From Planctomycetaceae bacterium (GTDB taxonomy: Bacteria > Planctomycetota > Planctomycetia > Planctomycetales > Planctomycetaceae), in NCBI GenBank assembly GCA_027080405.1, contig JALWSL010000607.1, positions 1 to 13,725 on the forward strand: a DNA stretch of 13,725 nt, read 5' to 3'. Shown piece after piece: positions 1 to 8,700 of this stretch. The notes beneath the pieces are model-generated. The model was not told the origin of the DNA, made no database searches, and was given only the letters and a program-made list of their open reading frames with translations. Numbering within the stretch: position 1 is the first letter of the stretch; every line of letters begins with the position of its first letter. The position numbers and the translations under genes are program-made.

Positions 1-945
1 TGTGAGTGACGGAGTCGCCTGTCGAGGATCTTCTACTCCCTGGTAAGTGACCGCTGTTTTCCGGATATCAAGGGCAATGAGGGAATTGAGAACACCAAGT
101 TGGCGCAACCCCTGATCTGAAATTGCCGTCTCCGGAATGTAAAGCCGTTTCAGTCGCGATAACCGCGACAGGGTGGTCATCGCCTTATCCGTAATCGGCG
201 TTCCTCCCAATTCCAGAGAATCCAGCCGAACCAGTTGAAGCAGATGGAACAGGCCTTCATCCTCGATGCGATTGCCTCCCAATCTCAAGGCACGCAACCT
301 GCGAAAAAGAGTGAGTGTAAATAGCCCGTTGTGCGTGAAATAGGTGTTGCGAAGATCGAGGCTTTCCAGCAAAGCGAGACGCTGCAGCCACTTCATGGCC
401 GCCCCGGTTATTTGGCAACCACGCAGTTTGACATCTTTCAGTGAAACCAGGCCTTCCAGGTGATGCAATCCCGCTTCAGTAATCTGCAATCTGCTCAGAT
501 TGACTTTTTGCAGAAAACGAAGCGATTTCAGAAAACGCAACCCGTTATCCGTCACATTCGTGCCCGCCAGAGAAAGAGAACGGATTTGTTCCAGGTTGGA
601 AAGGGCTTCCATATTATCATCGGTAAACGATGTCTGGGAAAGATCGAGAGTTTCCAGAGAACCGAATTGATCGATAAGCCGAACGATTTCCGGGGATAGA
701 TCGATCTTTCGCAACGTGAGGAGTTGCAGGTCTTTCCCTGTTTTGATTTTCGAAAGCAACTCTTCCGCCCGCGGACATTTCCCCAGATTCAGATGCGTCA
801 GTTGCGCTGGTAAATCGGGCAGTTCGCCTGTAAGAGTTGACCAATCGACTGACGAAAGATCCAGGGAAACACCATCCGCGTTCTGATCGCCGACAGCCCC
901 CAGGGAAATCCAGTCTTCAAGTATCAATTTGTTGGTGTTTGTCAC
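1..945 (-). CDS. Leucine-rich-repeat protein, C-terminus cut by window edge
   Basis: The frame stays open from a GTG at 945 to the left edge, giving 315 residues without a stop, so the C-terminus lies outside the window. From residue 97 the protein is a regular series of 24-residue leucine-rich repeats of the form LxxLxLxxTxITDxGLxxLxxL. Repeats begin at residues 97, 121, 145, 169, 193, 217, 241, 265 and 289 with no slip in register. Residues 1-96 are a less regular LRR-like cap. No signal peptide or membrane segment is visible, so a cytoplasmic location is likely. The GTG start is chosen because AGGGA lies 7 bases upstream and a promoter-like pair sits just beyond it; the first in-frame upstream stop is at 997-999. 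LRR proteins of this type are common in Planctomycetes and usually act in protein binding, but no partner or reaction can be read from the sequence. Confidence 0.8.
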   Translation of the reverse strand, partial: MTNTNKLILEDWISLGAVGDQNADGVSLDLSSVDWSTLTGELPDLPAQLTHLNLGKCPRAEELLSKIKTGKDLQLLTLRKIDLSPEIVRLIDQFGSLETLDLSQTSFTDDNMEALSNLEQIRSLSLAGTNVTDNGLRFLKSLRFLQKVNLSRLQITEAGLHHLEGLVSLKDVKLRGCQITGAAMKWLQRLALLESLDLRNTYFTHNGLFTLTLFRRLRALRLGGNRIEDEGLFHLLQLVRLDSLELGGTPITDKAMTTLSRLSRLKRLYIPETAISDQGLRQLGVLNSLIALDIRKTAVTYQGVEDPRQATPSLT

Positions 946-964
946 TAAACAGTCCCTGAGACGG

Positions 965-998
965 GAGTCCGGGTATAACAGGCCCGCAGCACGGACTC
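965..998 (-). repeat. Inverted repeat between aroB and the LRR gene
   Basis: Arms of seven bases (GAGTCCG and CGGACTC) pair perfectly around a 20-base loop, and GGG/CCC inside can extend the stem after a bulge. No T-run follows on the minus strand, so it is a poor intrinsic terminator. It begins about 20 bases upstream of the LRR start codon and covers most of that gene's candidate promoter. Confidence 0.45.
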
Positions 999-1000
999 AA
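972..1000 (-). promoter_or_regulatory. Candidate sigma-70 promoter of the LRR gene
   Basis: Reading the minus strand, TTGAGT (995-1000) and TATACC (972-977) are separated by 17 bases. Each matches its consensus at 4 of 6 positions. The predicted start near 965 would leave a leader of about 20 bases before the GTG, with AGGGA inside it. The promoter overlaps an inverted repeat, GAGTCCG/CGGACTC (965-971 and 992-998), which could act as an operator or as a hairpin in read-through RNA from aroB. Assigned by eye only. Confidence 0.4.
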
Positions 1001-1072
1001 TAATCATTCGAATGCCCCGCACCGAGGGCACAGGAGCCCGCCCAAAACAGCTCCCGAGCGTTACTATACAAA

Positions 1073-2215
1073 TTATTTCCGTGAAAGTCGCTGTTCGAGG
1101 ATTTGTTGTACAACTTTTTCCGGAACATCGGGAACGACTTCAACATGCCCTACCCGTGTAGGCAGGATGAACCGGAGTCTTCCCGCCACTGTTTTTTTAT
1201 CGAGTTTCATGCAGGATAGAACCGTCTCTGGGGAAAGTGAGACATTTTCGGGCAAAACAGTTGGCAAACGGAGGTCTTCCAGCAACTTTTTCTGGCGATC
1301 AACCACATGGGTATCGATACGTCCCATTTTTTCTGCCAGACAGGAGGCATCGACCATTCCGATCGCGACCGCTTCCCCATGTGTCAACTCACCGTAACCG
1401 CACAGCGTTTCGTAGGCATGCGCAAATGTATGTCCATAATTCAGGATTGCCCGTAAACCGGACCGCTCGAATTCGTCTTCCTCGACAATATCGGCTTTCA
1501 ACCGACAGCTTTTTGAAACGATTTCACGTAATACTTCGGGATTCATACCGTTGATTCTGTCGACATGTTCTTCAAGATACTCGAAGAATTCCGCATCCAG
1601 AATCACTCCATATTTCACCACTTCCGCCAATCCGGAGCGATAGTCCCGCTCGGGAAGCGATTGCAGACAGGCGGTATCGATAAAAACTCCCAGCGGCTGA
1701 TGAAAGGCACCAATCAGATTCTTCCCACGCGGATGGTTCACGCCGACCTTGCCCCCAACAGAACTGTCAACATCAGCCAGTAAAGTCGTCGGTAATTGAA
1801 TCAGAGGAAGTCCACGGGCATAGGTAGCCGCCGCAAACCCGGCCAGATCTCCAACAACCCCTCCACCCAGGGCAATGATGCAGGTTTTACGATCCGCCTG
1901 GCTCTCGACCAGAGCGTCATAAATTTTCCCGGTACTGGCAAGTGATTTCGAAGCCTCTCCTGCCTCGATGACGAACAGTTCAACTCGCCAACCGTCGTTT
2001 CGTAGATTCTCCAAAACCGTCTGCCCGTATAGCGGAGCGACATTGCTATCTGAAACAATCATCGCCTGAGGCGTCTCAGATTTCCAATGCGCGAATTCAT
2101 CGAGCCAGCGACGCGCGATCCCCGCAAACTGCGAAAGTTCATCAGTGCAGATGACAATTTGATAGGAGCGTTCGGCTAAATCCACTTCCACGATTTCCCT
2201 GTTCTCATTACTCAT
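1073..2215 (-). CDS. aroB: 3-dehydroquinate synthase
   Basis: The enzyme converts DAHP to 3-dehydroquinate, the second step of the shikimate pathway to aromatic amino acids, in the cytoplasm with NAD and a divalent metal. The 380-residue product has the usual family length. The NAD-binding motif GGGVVGD lies at 117-123, followed by PTT (142-144) and SSVGGK (151-156). The metal ligands expected for the family are present: Glu198 in AEVVKYG, His262 in NYGHTFAH and His279 in THGEAVA. The frame stays open upstream to a GTG at 2494. The ATG at 2215 is preferred because homology begins there, AGGA lies about 10 bases upstream, and the 93 extra residues would be read through a terminator hairpin. 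No other shikimate gene is in the window, so the gene appears to stand alone between msrAB and the LRR gene. A possible structured leader lies upstream. Confidence 0.95.
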   Translation of the reverse strand: MSNENREIVEVDLAERSYQIVICTDELSQFAGIARRWLDEFAHWKSETPQAMIVSDSNVAPLYGQTVLENLRNDGWRVELFVIEAGEASKSLASTGKIYDALVESQADRKTCIIALGGGVVGDLAGFAAATYARGLPLIQLPTTLLADVDSSVGGKVGVNHPRGKNLIGAFHQPLGVFIDTACLQSLPERDYRSGLAEVVKYGVILDAEFFEYLEEHVDRINGMNPEVLREIVSKSCRLKADIVEEDEFERSGLRAILNYGHTFAHAYETLCGYGELTHGEAVAIGMVDASCLAEKMGRIDTHVVDRQKKLLEDLRLPTVLPENVSLSPETVLSCMKLDKKTVAGRLRFILPTRVGHVEVVPDVPEKVVQQILEQRLSRK

Positions 2216-2312
2216 CGAGAGTTTATCCTCAAAAAAAATTGCCTCGCTTAAATCGTTCCTATCGAGCATCTGGCCCGGAATTTCAGGTCGTTTCTTTGAG
2301 CTTTCAATCCCT

Positions 2313-2469
2313 GATTGCCTGGGTGATCCATCAAGCCTGGTCTGTATAACGGGGGGCAGATGGTGCAAACCCAACCTGGAACCACACCTTGAAAAGGCAT
2401 GGCACACCGGCGTACACCGACTTGCGGATAGCAGGATAGTTGAACGGCTTGATACCGGGGGAGTCAATC
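2313..2469 (-). ncRNA. Possible structured leader or small RNA upstream of aroB
   Basis: On the minus strand two nested pairs of arms close the same segment. GATTG (2465-2469) pairs with CAATC (2313-2317), and inside it ATCAAGCC (2446-2453) pairs with GGCTTGAT (2330-2337), an exact 8-base match. Near the middle, 2383-2401 forms an 8-pair hairpin with a TTC loop that includes two G-U pairs. Those become A-C mismatches on the plus strand, so the fold favours a minus-strand transcript, the direction of aroB. The segment ends about 97 bases before the aroB start. It matches no RNA family I recognise (not TPP, cobalamin, SRP or tmRNA), and chance complementarity is not excluded. Confidence 0.3.
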
Positions 2470-2470
2470 G

Positions 2471-2494
2471 AAAAAATGTGCGAAATGGTCGCAC
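2471..2494 (-). terminator. Intrinsic terminator downstream of msrAB
   Basis: On the minus strand a perfect 6-pair stem, GTGCGA/TCGCAC with a CCATT loop (2478-2494), is followed by A and six T residues (2471-2476). This is the classic form of a Rho-independent terminator. It lies about 160 bases after the msrAB stop codon and about 255 bases before the aroB start, so it probably ends the msrAB transcript. Confidence 0.6.
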
Positions 2495-2656
2495 CCCCCC
2501 TCATCACGAGGATACCTCAAAGGCGGCGGCAAGTCCGGGCTCCGTCGTATCTTCTGCGGTACAAATGAGATACGATCTGTTATATCAGGTGATCCTGGCG
2601 TGTCTGCGATTTTGCTTTAGCTGAAAATCACTCTGTTTAAACAGGGGGCAACGGGA

Positions 2657-3841
2657 TTACTCTTCAATTTCTTCCCGTTTTTTGAACTTCAACGTGACAG
2701 AGTTGATGCAATAGCGTTTACCTGTCGGCTGGGGGCCATCATCAAAGACATGCCCCAAATGGGCGTCACAGGAACTGCATTTGACTTCGGTTCGTGTGGT
2801 AAACAGATGCCGATCCACTGCGGTTGTGATGCTTTCCTCATCGTACGGTTTCCAGAAACTGGGCCAGCCGGTGCCCGATTTATATTTCGTTTTGGAATCG
2901 AAAAGCGGCTGGCCGCAACAAACGCAGTAATAGACGCCGTCCTGTTTGTTATCCCAGTATTCATTTGTGAAAGGGCGTTCGGTTCCTTGTTGACGGGCAA
3001 CGCGGTATTGTTCGGGCGTCAGAATTTTTTTCCACTCGGCGTCTGTTTTAATAACTTTTCCCTGTTTTTTTGAGTGACTTTTTTCTTCAGAATCTGATTT
3101 CTTTTTCAGTTTATCGGCAAAGTTCTTCCGGAATTTTTTGATTTTGGGACTGATCACCATCTGACAGTATCCCTGATCGGGGTTCAGGGCGTAATAATTC
3201 TGATGGTATTTTTCAGCCGGATAGAATCCGGTATATTCCGTGATTTCTGTTACGATCGGCTTGTCGAATGCTCCCGAATCGTCCAACTGTTTTTTGTATT
3301 CGGTGGCGATCCGCTTCTGTTCCTCGTTGTGATAGAATACGACAGAACGATATTGTGGGCCGATATCGGCCCCCTGCTGATTGAGTGTGGTCGGATCGTG
3401 TGTTTTCCAGAATATCTCAAGCAAATCCGCATAGGATACTTTGGCCGGATCATAGGTGATCTGCACCACTTCTGCGTGCCCCGTTTTGCCGCTGCCGACG
3501 ATTGAGTAGACTGCCGTCTCTTTTGAGCCACCCGCGTAGCCCGATACAACCGATTCCACTCCTTCGACGTCCTGATAGATTGCCTCGGTACACCAGAAAC
3601 AGCCACCACCGAATGTTGCTTTCTCCAGTCTGTCAGATTCACTCATCCCGGTTTCCTTTATTTCTGTTGCGGGTATTTCGGGCACATATGGTGTGAGATC
3701 GGATTCCAGTTCAGGGTTGTTCGAACAGCCACTGAACGTCAGAACGGAAACGGCCATACCCCAGGTAAATAGCCCCAACAAGGGGGCGATTCCCCAAAAA
3801 TAACGTGGCGATCGTGCCAATTGCTTCGCTTTCTCGTTCAT
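2657..3841 (-). CDS. msrAB: Methionine sulfoxide reductase MsrA-MsrB fusion, probable lipoprotein
   Basis: This bifunctional enzyme reduces both epimers of methionine sulfoxide in damaged proteins. A hydrophobic segment (about 15-37) ends in FSGC with Cys39, a plausible though not ideal lipobox, so export and lipid anchoring are likely. The MsrA domain follows, with GGGCFWC (78-84) and catalytic Cys81, and spans about residues 74-230. Cys226 may be its resolving cysteine. A charged, lysine-rich linker (about 235-265) leads to the MsrB domain. That domain shows zinc ligands Cys306/Cys309 and Cys355/Cys358, GTGWPSF (323-329) and catalytic Cys378 in RYCINSVTL. The ATG at 3841 is chosen over the GTG at 3850 because AGAAG lies 8 bases before it. 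The gene has its own promoter-like sequence and terminator. The only lipobox doubt is Phe at -3. Confidence 0.93.
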   Translation of the reverse strand: MNEKAKQLARSPRYFWGIAPLLGLFTWGMAVSVLTFSGCSNNPELESDLTPYVPEIPATEIKETGMSESDRLEKATFGGGCFWCTEAIYQDVEGVESVVSGYAGGSKETAVYSIVGSGKTGHAEVVQITYDPAKVSYADLLEIFWKTHDPTTLNQQGADIGPQYRSVVFYHNEEQKRIATEYKKQLDDSGAFDKPIVTEITEYTGFYPAEKYHQNYYALNPDQGYCQMVISPKIKKFRKNFADKLKKKSDSEEKSHSKKQGKVIKTDAEWKKILTPEQYRVARQQGTERPFTNEYWDNKQDGVYYCVCCGQPLFDSKTKYKSGTGWPSFWKPYDEESITTAVDRHLFTTRTEVKCSSCDAHLGHVFDDGPQPTGKRYCINSVTLKFKKREEIEE

Positions 3842-3866
3842 TTGAATCACTTCTGATTAATCTGTT

Positions 3867-3902
3867 CTGTTATATCAACCCGCTATGGCGAGATTATAAC
3901 AG
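3867..3902 (-). promoter_or_regulatory. Inverted repeat over the msrAB -10 region (candidate operator)
   Basis: CTGTTATA (3867-3874) and TATAACAG (3895-3902) are perfect 8-base inverted copies separated by 20 bases. The upstream arm on the minus strand overlaps the -10 box TATAAT, and the other arm lies just after the predicted start point. A dimeric regulator could bind here, or the 5' end of the RNA could fold. No specific regulator family is recognised. Confidence 0.4.
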
Positions 3903-3922
3903 GCCTTTGGCGAAAACGTGAA
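3893..3922 (-). promoter_or_regulatory. Candidate sigma-70 promoter of msrAB
   Basis: The minus strand carries a perfect TATAAT (3893-3898) with TTCACG (3917-3922; 4 of 6 matches) 18 bases upstream. The predicted start near 3886 gives a leader of about 45 bases to the ATG at 3841. Confidence 0.55.
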
Positions 3923-3932
3923 GCCTGTTTCG

Positions 3933-3951
3933 GGAAAGCAGTGCTGCTTCC
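3933..3951 (-). terminator. Possible terminator hairpin after ptsI
   Basis: About 25 bases after the ptsI stop codon, GGAAGCA and TGCTTTCC pair around a 4-base GCAC loop with one bulged T. The usual T-run is absent, so it may be an RNA 3'-end or stability hairpin, not a true intrinsic terminator. Confidence 0.3.
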
Positions 3952-3973
3952 TGTTGGAATGCAGATTCAGCCA

Positions 3974-5713
3974 CTACCTCGAAAGGAGCTTCTGAAGTTC
4001 ACGGGTGAGATAGCTTTCGACATCTCGGGCAAGTTCCTGTGATTTGGCATACCGTGCGGTTTCGACCGCCTGATCGATACTGATACTGCGGATCACTTCC
4101 TTGATTTCCGGAATGGCGTGAGGACTGACGCTGATCTGCCTGATCCCCAATCCAATCAGCACGGGAACATATTTCGGGTCGGAACTCATTTGACCACAAA
4201 CAGAGACCGGAACATCATGTTTCCGCCCCGCCTCGACGACCATTTCGATCATGCGAAGAATGGCCGGGTCGGAGGCACTGTGATATTTCTCGACTTCAGG
4301 ATCTGAGCGGTCAGCCGCCAGGGTATATTGTATCAGGTCGTTTGTTCCGATCGAAAAGAAATCGACTTCCCGGGCAAATTCCTCGGCCATAATAACCGTT
4401 GCTGGTACTTCGACCATAATTCCAAGCAGAACATCCCTGTTACAGGGGATTCCCTGTTCATCAAGATCTTCGATCACTTCGCGAACAGCCATGCGCGCTC
4501 GACGAAACTCGAGCAGAGAGGAAACCAGCGGAAACATGATCCCCACTTGCACACCGACCGCAGCCCTCAAAATTGCCCGCAGTTGTGTTTTGAACATATC
4601 AAGATGATTCAAAGAGAGGCGGATACTGCGCAGTCCCAGGGCCGGGTTGCTTTCCTCATCGTATTGGTGAGACATCCAGCCGGGGATTTTGTCTGCCCCA
4701 AGGTCCAGAGTACGGATAATGGTCAGCTGTTCGGGGAAAGCCTGAATGACCTGCCGATACGCTTCGTAATGATCTTCCTCACTCGGCGTATTCTTTCGGC
4801 CGAGATAAAGAAATTCGGTGCGATACAGCCCGATACCATCGGCACCACGGTGCTGGCATTGTTCGGCTTCCTGCGGGAATTCGATGTTGCCGAGCACTTT
4901 GATACGTACACCATCGATCGTTTCCGCTGCCAGTTCGTTCATCGATTGCAAACGATGCAGCGTACTTTGATGACGTTCGCGGGAAGCATTGAACCGGCTG
5001 AGAGTCTCGTCATCGGGCTCAAGACAGAACTCACCCGTTGTTCCATCGAGCAGGACAGTTTCCCCGCCCGAAACATCTGCCAGGAATGGTCCCAAACCGA
5101 CGACCGCGGGAATTTCCAGTGCTGCCGCCAAAATGGCTGTATGGGAAGTTCTCCCGCCGATCTCCGTTGCGAAGCCGAGAACAAATTCCCGGTTCAGGCC
5201 GGCTGTTTCGCTTGGTGTCAGATTATGGGCAAGAACAACAACCGGTTCGGTCAAATCAGCCAGGGATTCGCGTTGTTCTCCCAGCAGGTGACGTAATATC
5301 CTTTTTTCGAGGTCATAGATATCGACCGCGCGTTCCGCAAAATACGCATTTCCCAATGATTGGAACCGCTTGGCATATTTTCGTAGCGTCCGACTGGAAG
5401 CGAATTCCGGCGAATAGCAGTGATCCCGAATGAGAGTCTCGATCTCGGCGATCAATTTCGGATCCTGCGCCATTTGAAGATGCGCACTGAAAATGGCGCC
5501 ATACAAAACGCCAATTTCCTCATTCGCCAGCCGTTCGTTTTCTGCAATTTCTTCCGAAACATGCTGCAACGCCTGACGAAATCGCTCCAATTCCTGTTGA
5601 ACCTGCTTGCGCGAAATGAACCGCTGAGGGATCCGGAAATCCTCACTGCCAACAACGAGCGCCTCTCCAATGGCGACGCCGGGAGAGACTCCAATTCCAT
5701 TTCGATTTATCAT
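3974..5713 (-). CDS. ptsI: Phosphoenolpyruvate-protein phosphotransferase (PTS enzyme I)
   Basis: Enzyme I takes phosphate from phosphoenolpyruvate onto a histidine and passes it to HPr, starting the sugar phosphotransferase cascade or, in bacteria with few PTS permeases, a regulatory phosphorelay. The 579-residue length matches the family (E. coli 575). The phosphohistidine is His191 in GGRTSHTA. The C-terminal PEP-binding barrel shows LYRTEFLY (296-303), RTLDLGADK (334-342), [11 protein letters not shown] (356-366), [14 protein letters not shown] (456-469) and the catalytic Cys506. The motif around Cys506 reads CGQMSSDP where E. coli and Bacillus have CGE(L/M)AGD. No strong ribosome-binding site precedes the ATG at 5713. 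The gene starts 66 bases after the DUF1080 gene and no promoter was seen between them, so co-transcription is possible. HPr and sugar-specific PTS genes are not in the window. Confidence 0.95.
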   Translation of the reverse strand: MINRNGIGVSPGVAIGEALVVGSEDFRIPQRFISRKQVQQELERFRQALQHVSEEIAENERLANEEIGVLYGAIFSAHLQMAQDPKLIAEIETLIRDHCYSPEFASSRTLRKYAKRFQSLGNAYFAERAVDIYDLEKRILRHLLGEQRESLADLTEPVVVLAHNLTPSETAGLNREFVLGFATEIGGRTSHTAILAAALEIPAVVGLGPFLADVSGGETVLLDGTTGEFCLEPDDETLSRFNASRERHQSTLHRLQSMNELAAETIDGVRIKVLGNIEFPQEAEQCQHRGADGIGLYRTEFLYLGRKNTPSEEDHYEAYRQVIQAFPEQLTIIRTLDLGADKIPGWMSHQYDEESNPALGLRSIRLSLNHLDMFKTQLRAILRAAVGVQVGIMFPLVSSLLEFRRARMAVREVIEDLDEQGIPCNRDVLLGIMVEVPATVIMAEEFAREVDFFSIGTNDLIQYTLAADRSDPEVEKYHSASDPAILRMIEMVVEAGRKHDVPVSVCGQMSSDPKYVPVLIGLGIRQISVSPHAIPEIKEVIRSISIDQAVETARYAKSQELARDVESYLTRELQKLLSR

Positions 5714-5745
5714 TTTGTCAATCGAATCTATCTCAATACATGGGA

Positions 5746-5761
5746 CAGACTTTTCAGTCTG
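5746..5761 (-). other. GAAA-tetraloop hairpin between the DUF1080 gene and ptsI
   Basis: The minus strand reads CAGACT, GAAA, AGTCTG: a perfect 6-pair stem closed by a GNRA tetraloop. A smaller hairpin, GGTT/AACC with loop CCG, lies just upstream at about 5769-5779. No T-run follows, so an intercistronic stability or processing element is more likely than a terminator. It lies about 20 bases after the DUF1080 stop codon and about 33 bases before the ptsI start. Confidence 0.4.
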
Positions 5762-5779
5762 GGCGACGGTTCGGAACCT

Positions 5780-8700
5780 TCAATCTTTCTTGAACATTGG
5801 GTTGTCACGATCTCCACGGGAAAGCAGGTAAGCCATCAAATCGAGAACTTCCTGTTCATTCAACGTATTGAGAAGGCCGTTAGGCATCATCGATGATTTG
5901 GAAGGAACCATTTCCTCAATATCATTGCGATTCACGTTTACCATCGCGTTCGGATCGAGCATGTTGGTATTCACGCGGAATGTATCTCCGGAAAGATTGA
6001 CAATCCGCCCGGTCACAACTTTTCCGTCGGCAGTAATAATCTGAACGGCTTCGTATTGATCGCTGATCTGCTTGCTCGGCAGAACAATCGATTCGAGAAT
6101 ATCCCGTTTACTGAAGCGTCCCGCCAGTGCTGTCAAATCGGGGCCGATCGCTCCACCCTGACCATCAAAACGATGGCAGGCAAAACAGTTTGCCACCCCA
6201 AACATTTTACGGCCGTTATCGTAATCACGATTTTTCAGTTTTTTCTCCAACAGGGGAACAAGATGCTCCATCGTCCAATCCCTGATTTGAGGCCGCGGTT
6301 TGGCTGCAAAAGGAGTTCCAGAGGTTGCAGGTTTCGCTTCGAGGATCGGCTTCAAGGCAACTTTTTCTTCCGGTGTCAAACGGGCCAGGGCGTCCTTGCG
6401 GATGTTCTGCACAAACAGGGAGAAACTCGCTCCCCCGCGGTAACCGGCCGCTCGCGTGAACCAGGAAAAATAGGTTTTTCGCAATTCAGGTGTCCATCCC
6501 GTTTCAAGAAGCCGAAGCGATTTCGCATAATCGATCTGTTCTTCCTGAGTGGGGGCCTCTTTCAACAAGGCGACGATTTTTGCCGCCGCGGTCGGTGCCT
6601 GCAGATAAACCAGCATCTGGGCCAGTTCCGAATTCAATGAAGCTGCCTGGGCGGGCAGTAACGGCGAAAATTTCTTGATCAGCCCCTCCCTCGTTTGCAG
6701 ATCGGGTGGTCCGAAGCGATCAAAACAGATGGTGTAAACACGCATCATGGCCAGTTTTTGTGGAACGGTAAGCGATTTCCAATCAAGACGATCCAGTGAT
6801 TTCAGTATCGCCCGCTGATCAGGATCGTTGCCCGCGTTTTGGGGCAGGTTGTTCCAATCAGGAACAGGCGTGTCGATGTTTTCTCCTTTTCCCATCACCT
6901 CCCGCTGTTTGTTTCGGGCCAGCGCCATCAAGGAAAGAAGTGAAGTCCAGGGATCGGTCGCCGCAATCGCTTTGTCGCGCCACTCACTCTCGTGGCGATG
7001 TTCAATCGCGATTCGGGCAGCGAACCTGATGAAGCGGTCTTCGTGCTTCAGATAAGGCCACGCTTTTTCGACAGCATCAGGATGATCGCCCAAATGCAGT
7101 TTTTCCAACTCACGACGCGTCTGCCGCAAATTTCGGAACGGATCAGCCACCGCCTGGGCGGGCGAGGTCGAATCCTTTCCCTGATACGTCACACGGTACA
7201 AGCCGGATTGCACCTTTCGCCCCCCAATCGTGAAATACATCGCCTGATCAAGCGGATTGATGACGATGTCTGTCAACGGCAGTGGCGTGCCGGTGATAAA
7301 TTCTTCTGCAACGGCGGTGTAAGTGGCACCTTTCGGTTTCAAATGGACGGCATAAAGTTTTCCGTAACTCCAGTCGCAAATGAAGAATGCGTTCTGGTAT
7401 TTGGCGGGGAATTTCGCACCATAGCCGAAGGTGACACCGGTCGGCGAACCGGGGCCGATGTTGATAACTGCCGGCAAGCTGTCTTCGTAATAGGCAGGCC
7501 ATTTTCCGCCGCCATTGCGCCAACCGAATTCAGAACCGGATACAACATGATTCACACGGGTTGGACGATACCAGGGCGTGTTGATATCCCATTCCATGTC
7601 GGCATCGTAGGTAAACATTTCGCCTTCCCGGTTCAAAGCGGCATCGTATTGATTGCGGAATCCGGTTGAAACGAGTTCCCACTCTTTTCCTTCAGGATCG
7701 ATCCTGCAAATATATCCGCCCGGTGCAGGAACTCCTTTCATGAAACCCCTACCGTAAACACGTGGCAGCAGCAGATCTTCATCCCATTTTTGTGGAACGC
7801 GGGAGGTCGCGATGGTTGTCAATTCGGTGCGATCGCCACAAACAACGTACAACCCTTTTCCGTCCTGTGTGAGAAGCACTGCATGCGGGCCATGTTCGCC
7901 GGTTCCAATCAATGGACGGAGAAGTTTGACAGTATCGAGTTGGTCATCGTTATCGGTATCGAGAACGCGATACAGTCCCCCCTCATAATTTTCTGCCTTA
8001 TTGACGGAAACATAGAGCGAATCAAATGCCCAGAAAAGCCCCTGTGCCTCGCCGATATCCACATTGATCTTCTCAATTTTGGTCGGTTCCGGACATTTGA
8101 TCGGCGAAGGTGTCACACGATAAAGGCCGCCGTATTGATCGCAGACAATGAGTCGTCCTTTCGGATCGACACACATGGAAACCCAGGAACCCTGCTCCTG
8201 TTTCGGTACCGAATAAAGCAGTTCAACCTTGAAGTCTTTTGCAATCTTCATCGCACTGATTGGCGTTGCCTGCGGTTCTTTTTTCCTGGGAGCCGCTTTC
8301 GCCACATCGGCCTTCTTTTTTTCGAAATGCTTGATGCGAATGTTGCGGAACTGTGCCTTCATCGCAGGCCCACGATGCACCTGGAAGGCGATCAATCCTT
8401 CCAACTCGCGTTCCGATTTCTGATTATCGATAAATTCGATGGTAGTCACACCATCCACTTTGTGAACCTGCCTGTTCCCCCGGCAGATGATCGTCATCGA
8501 GTGCCATTTTGAAAGATCTTTCTGATCGACAGGCACATCCAGTTTCTCTATCTTCTTCTTGCCACCTTCCATCGCGGTCACTTTTTGCCCACGTTGCGCG
8601 AGAATGCCACGCCCCCGTTCATCGTACAGCATCCCCGTATAAGATGGATTGGGGTGGATATCTGCCTGATAGCCGCCCACCGACCATTTCCCGATCTTCT

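Larger units (their letters stand above)
2216..2656. other. Intergenic region between msrAB and aroB
   Basis: This 441-base gap contains no supported gene. From the msrAB side it holds a 12-base palindrome CTGTTTAAACAG (2633-2644), an 8-base-pair hairpin TCGTATCT/AGATACGA near 2545-2576, a minus-strand intrinsic terminator (2471-2494) and then a possible structured RNA (2313-2469) leading into aroB. No convincing promoter for aroB was found. TATACA at about 2342-2347 (minus strand) is a possible -10 box but has only a poor -35 partner. Confidence 0.6.

Noticed and set aside
617..844. 75-codon minus-strand open frame near the left end.
   Set aside because: It is out of frame with the LRR protein, which is open through the same bases and has regular repeats.
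1021..1060. GGAGC/GCTCC hairpin after aroB as an intrinsic terminator.
   Set aside because: Only five pairs with a 12-base loop and no T-run on the minus strand.
2216..2494. 93-residue N-terminal extension of aroB from a GTG at 2494.
   Set aside because: It would start inside a terminator hairpin, resembles no AroB sequence, and the ATG at 2215 gives the normal length with a usable ribosome-binding site.
2531..2543. AAGTCCGGGCTCC on the plus strand, identical to part of the conserved 5' region of RNase P RNA.
   Set aside because: The rest of the RNA is absent and about 350 more bases would run into msrAB coding sequence. Most likely a chance match.
4328..5296. 322-codon plus-strand open frame opposite ptsI.
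   Set aside because: It lies wholly antisense to a clear enzyme I gene, shows no domain or signal, and is explained by codon bias of the real gene.
7790..8512. 240-codon plus-strand open frame opposite the DUF1080 fusion.
   Set aside because: Antisense shadow with no recognisable protein features. The opposite frame has clear domain motifs.
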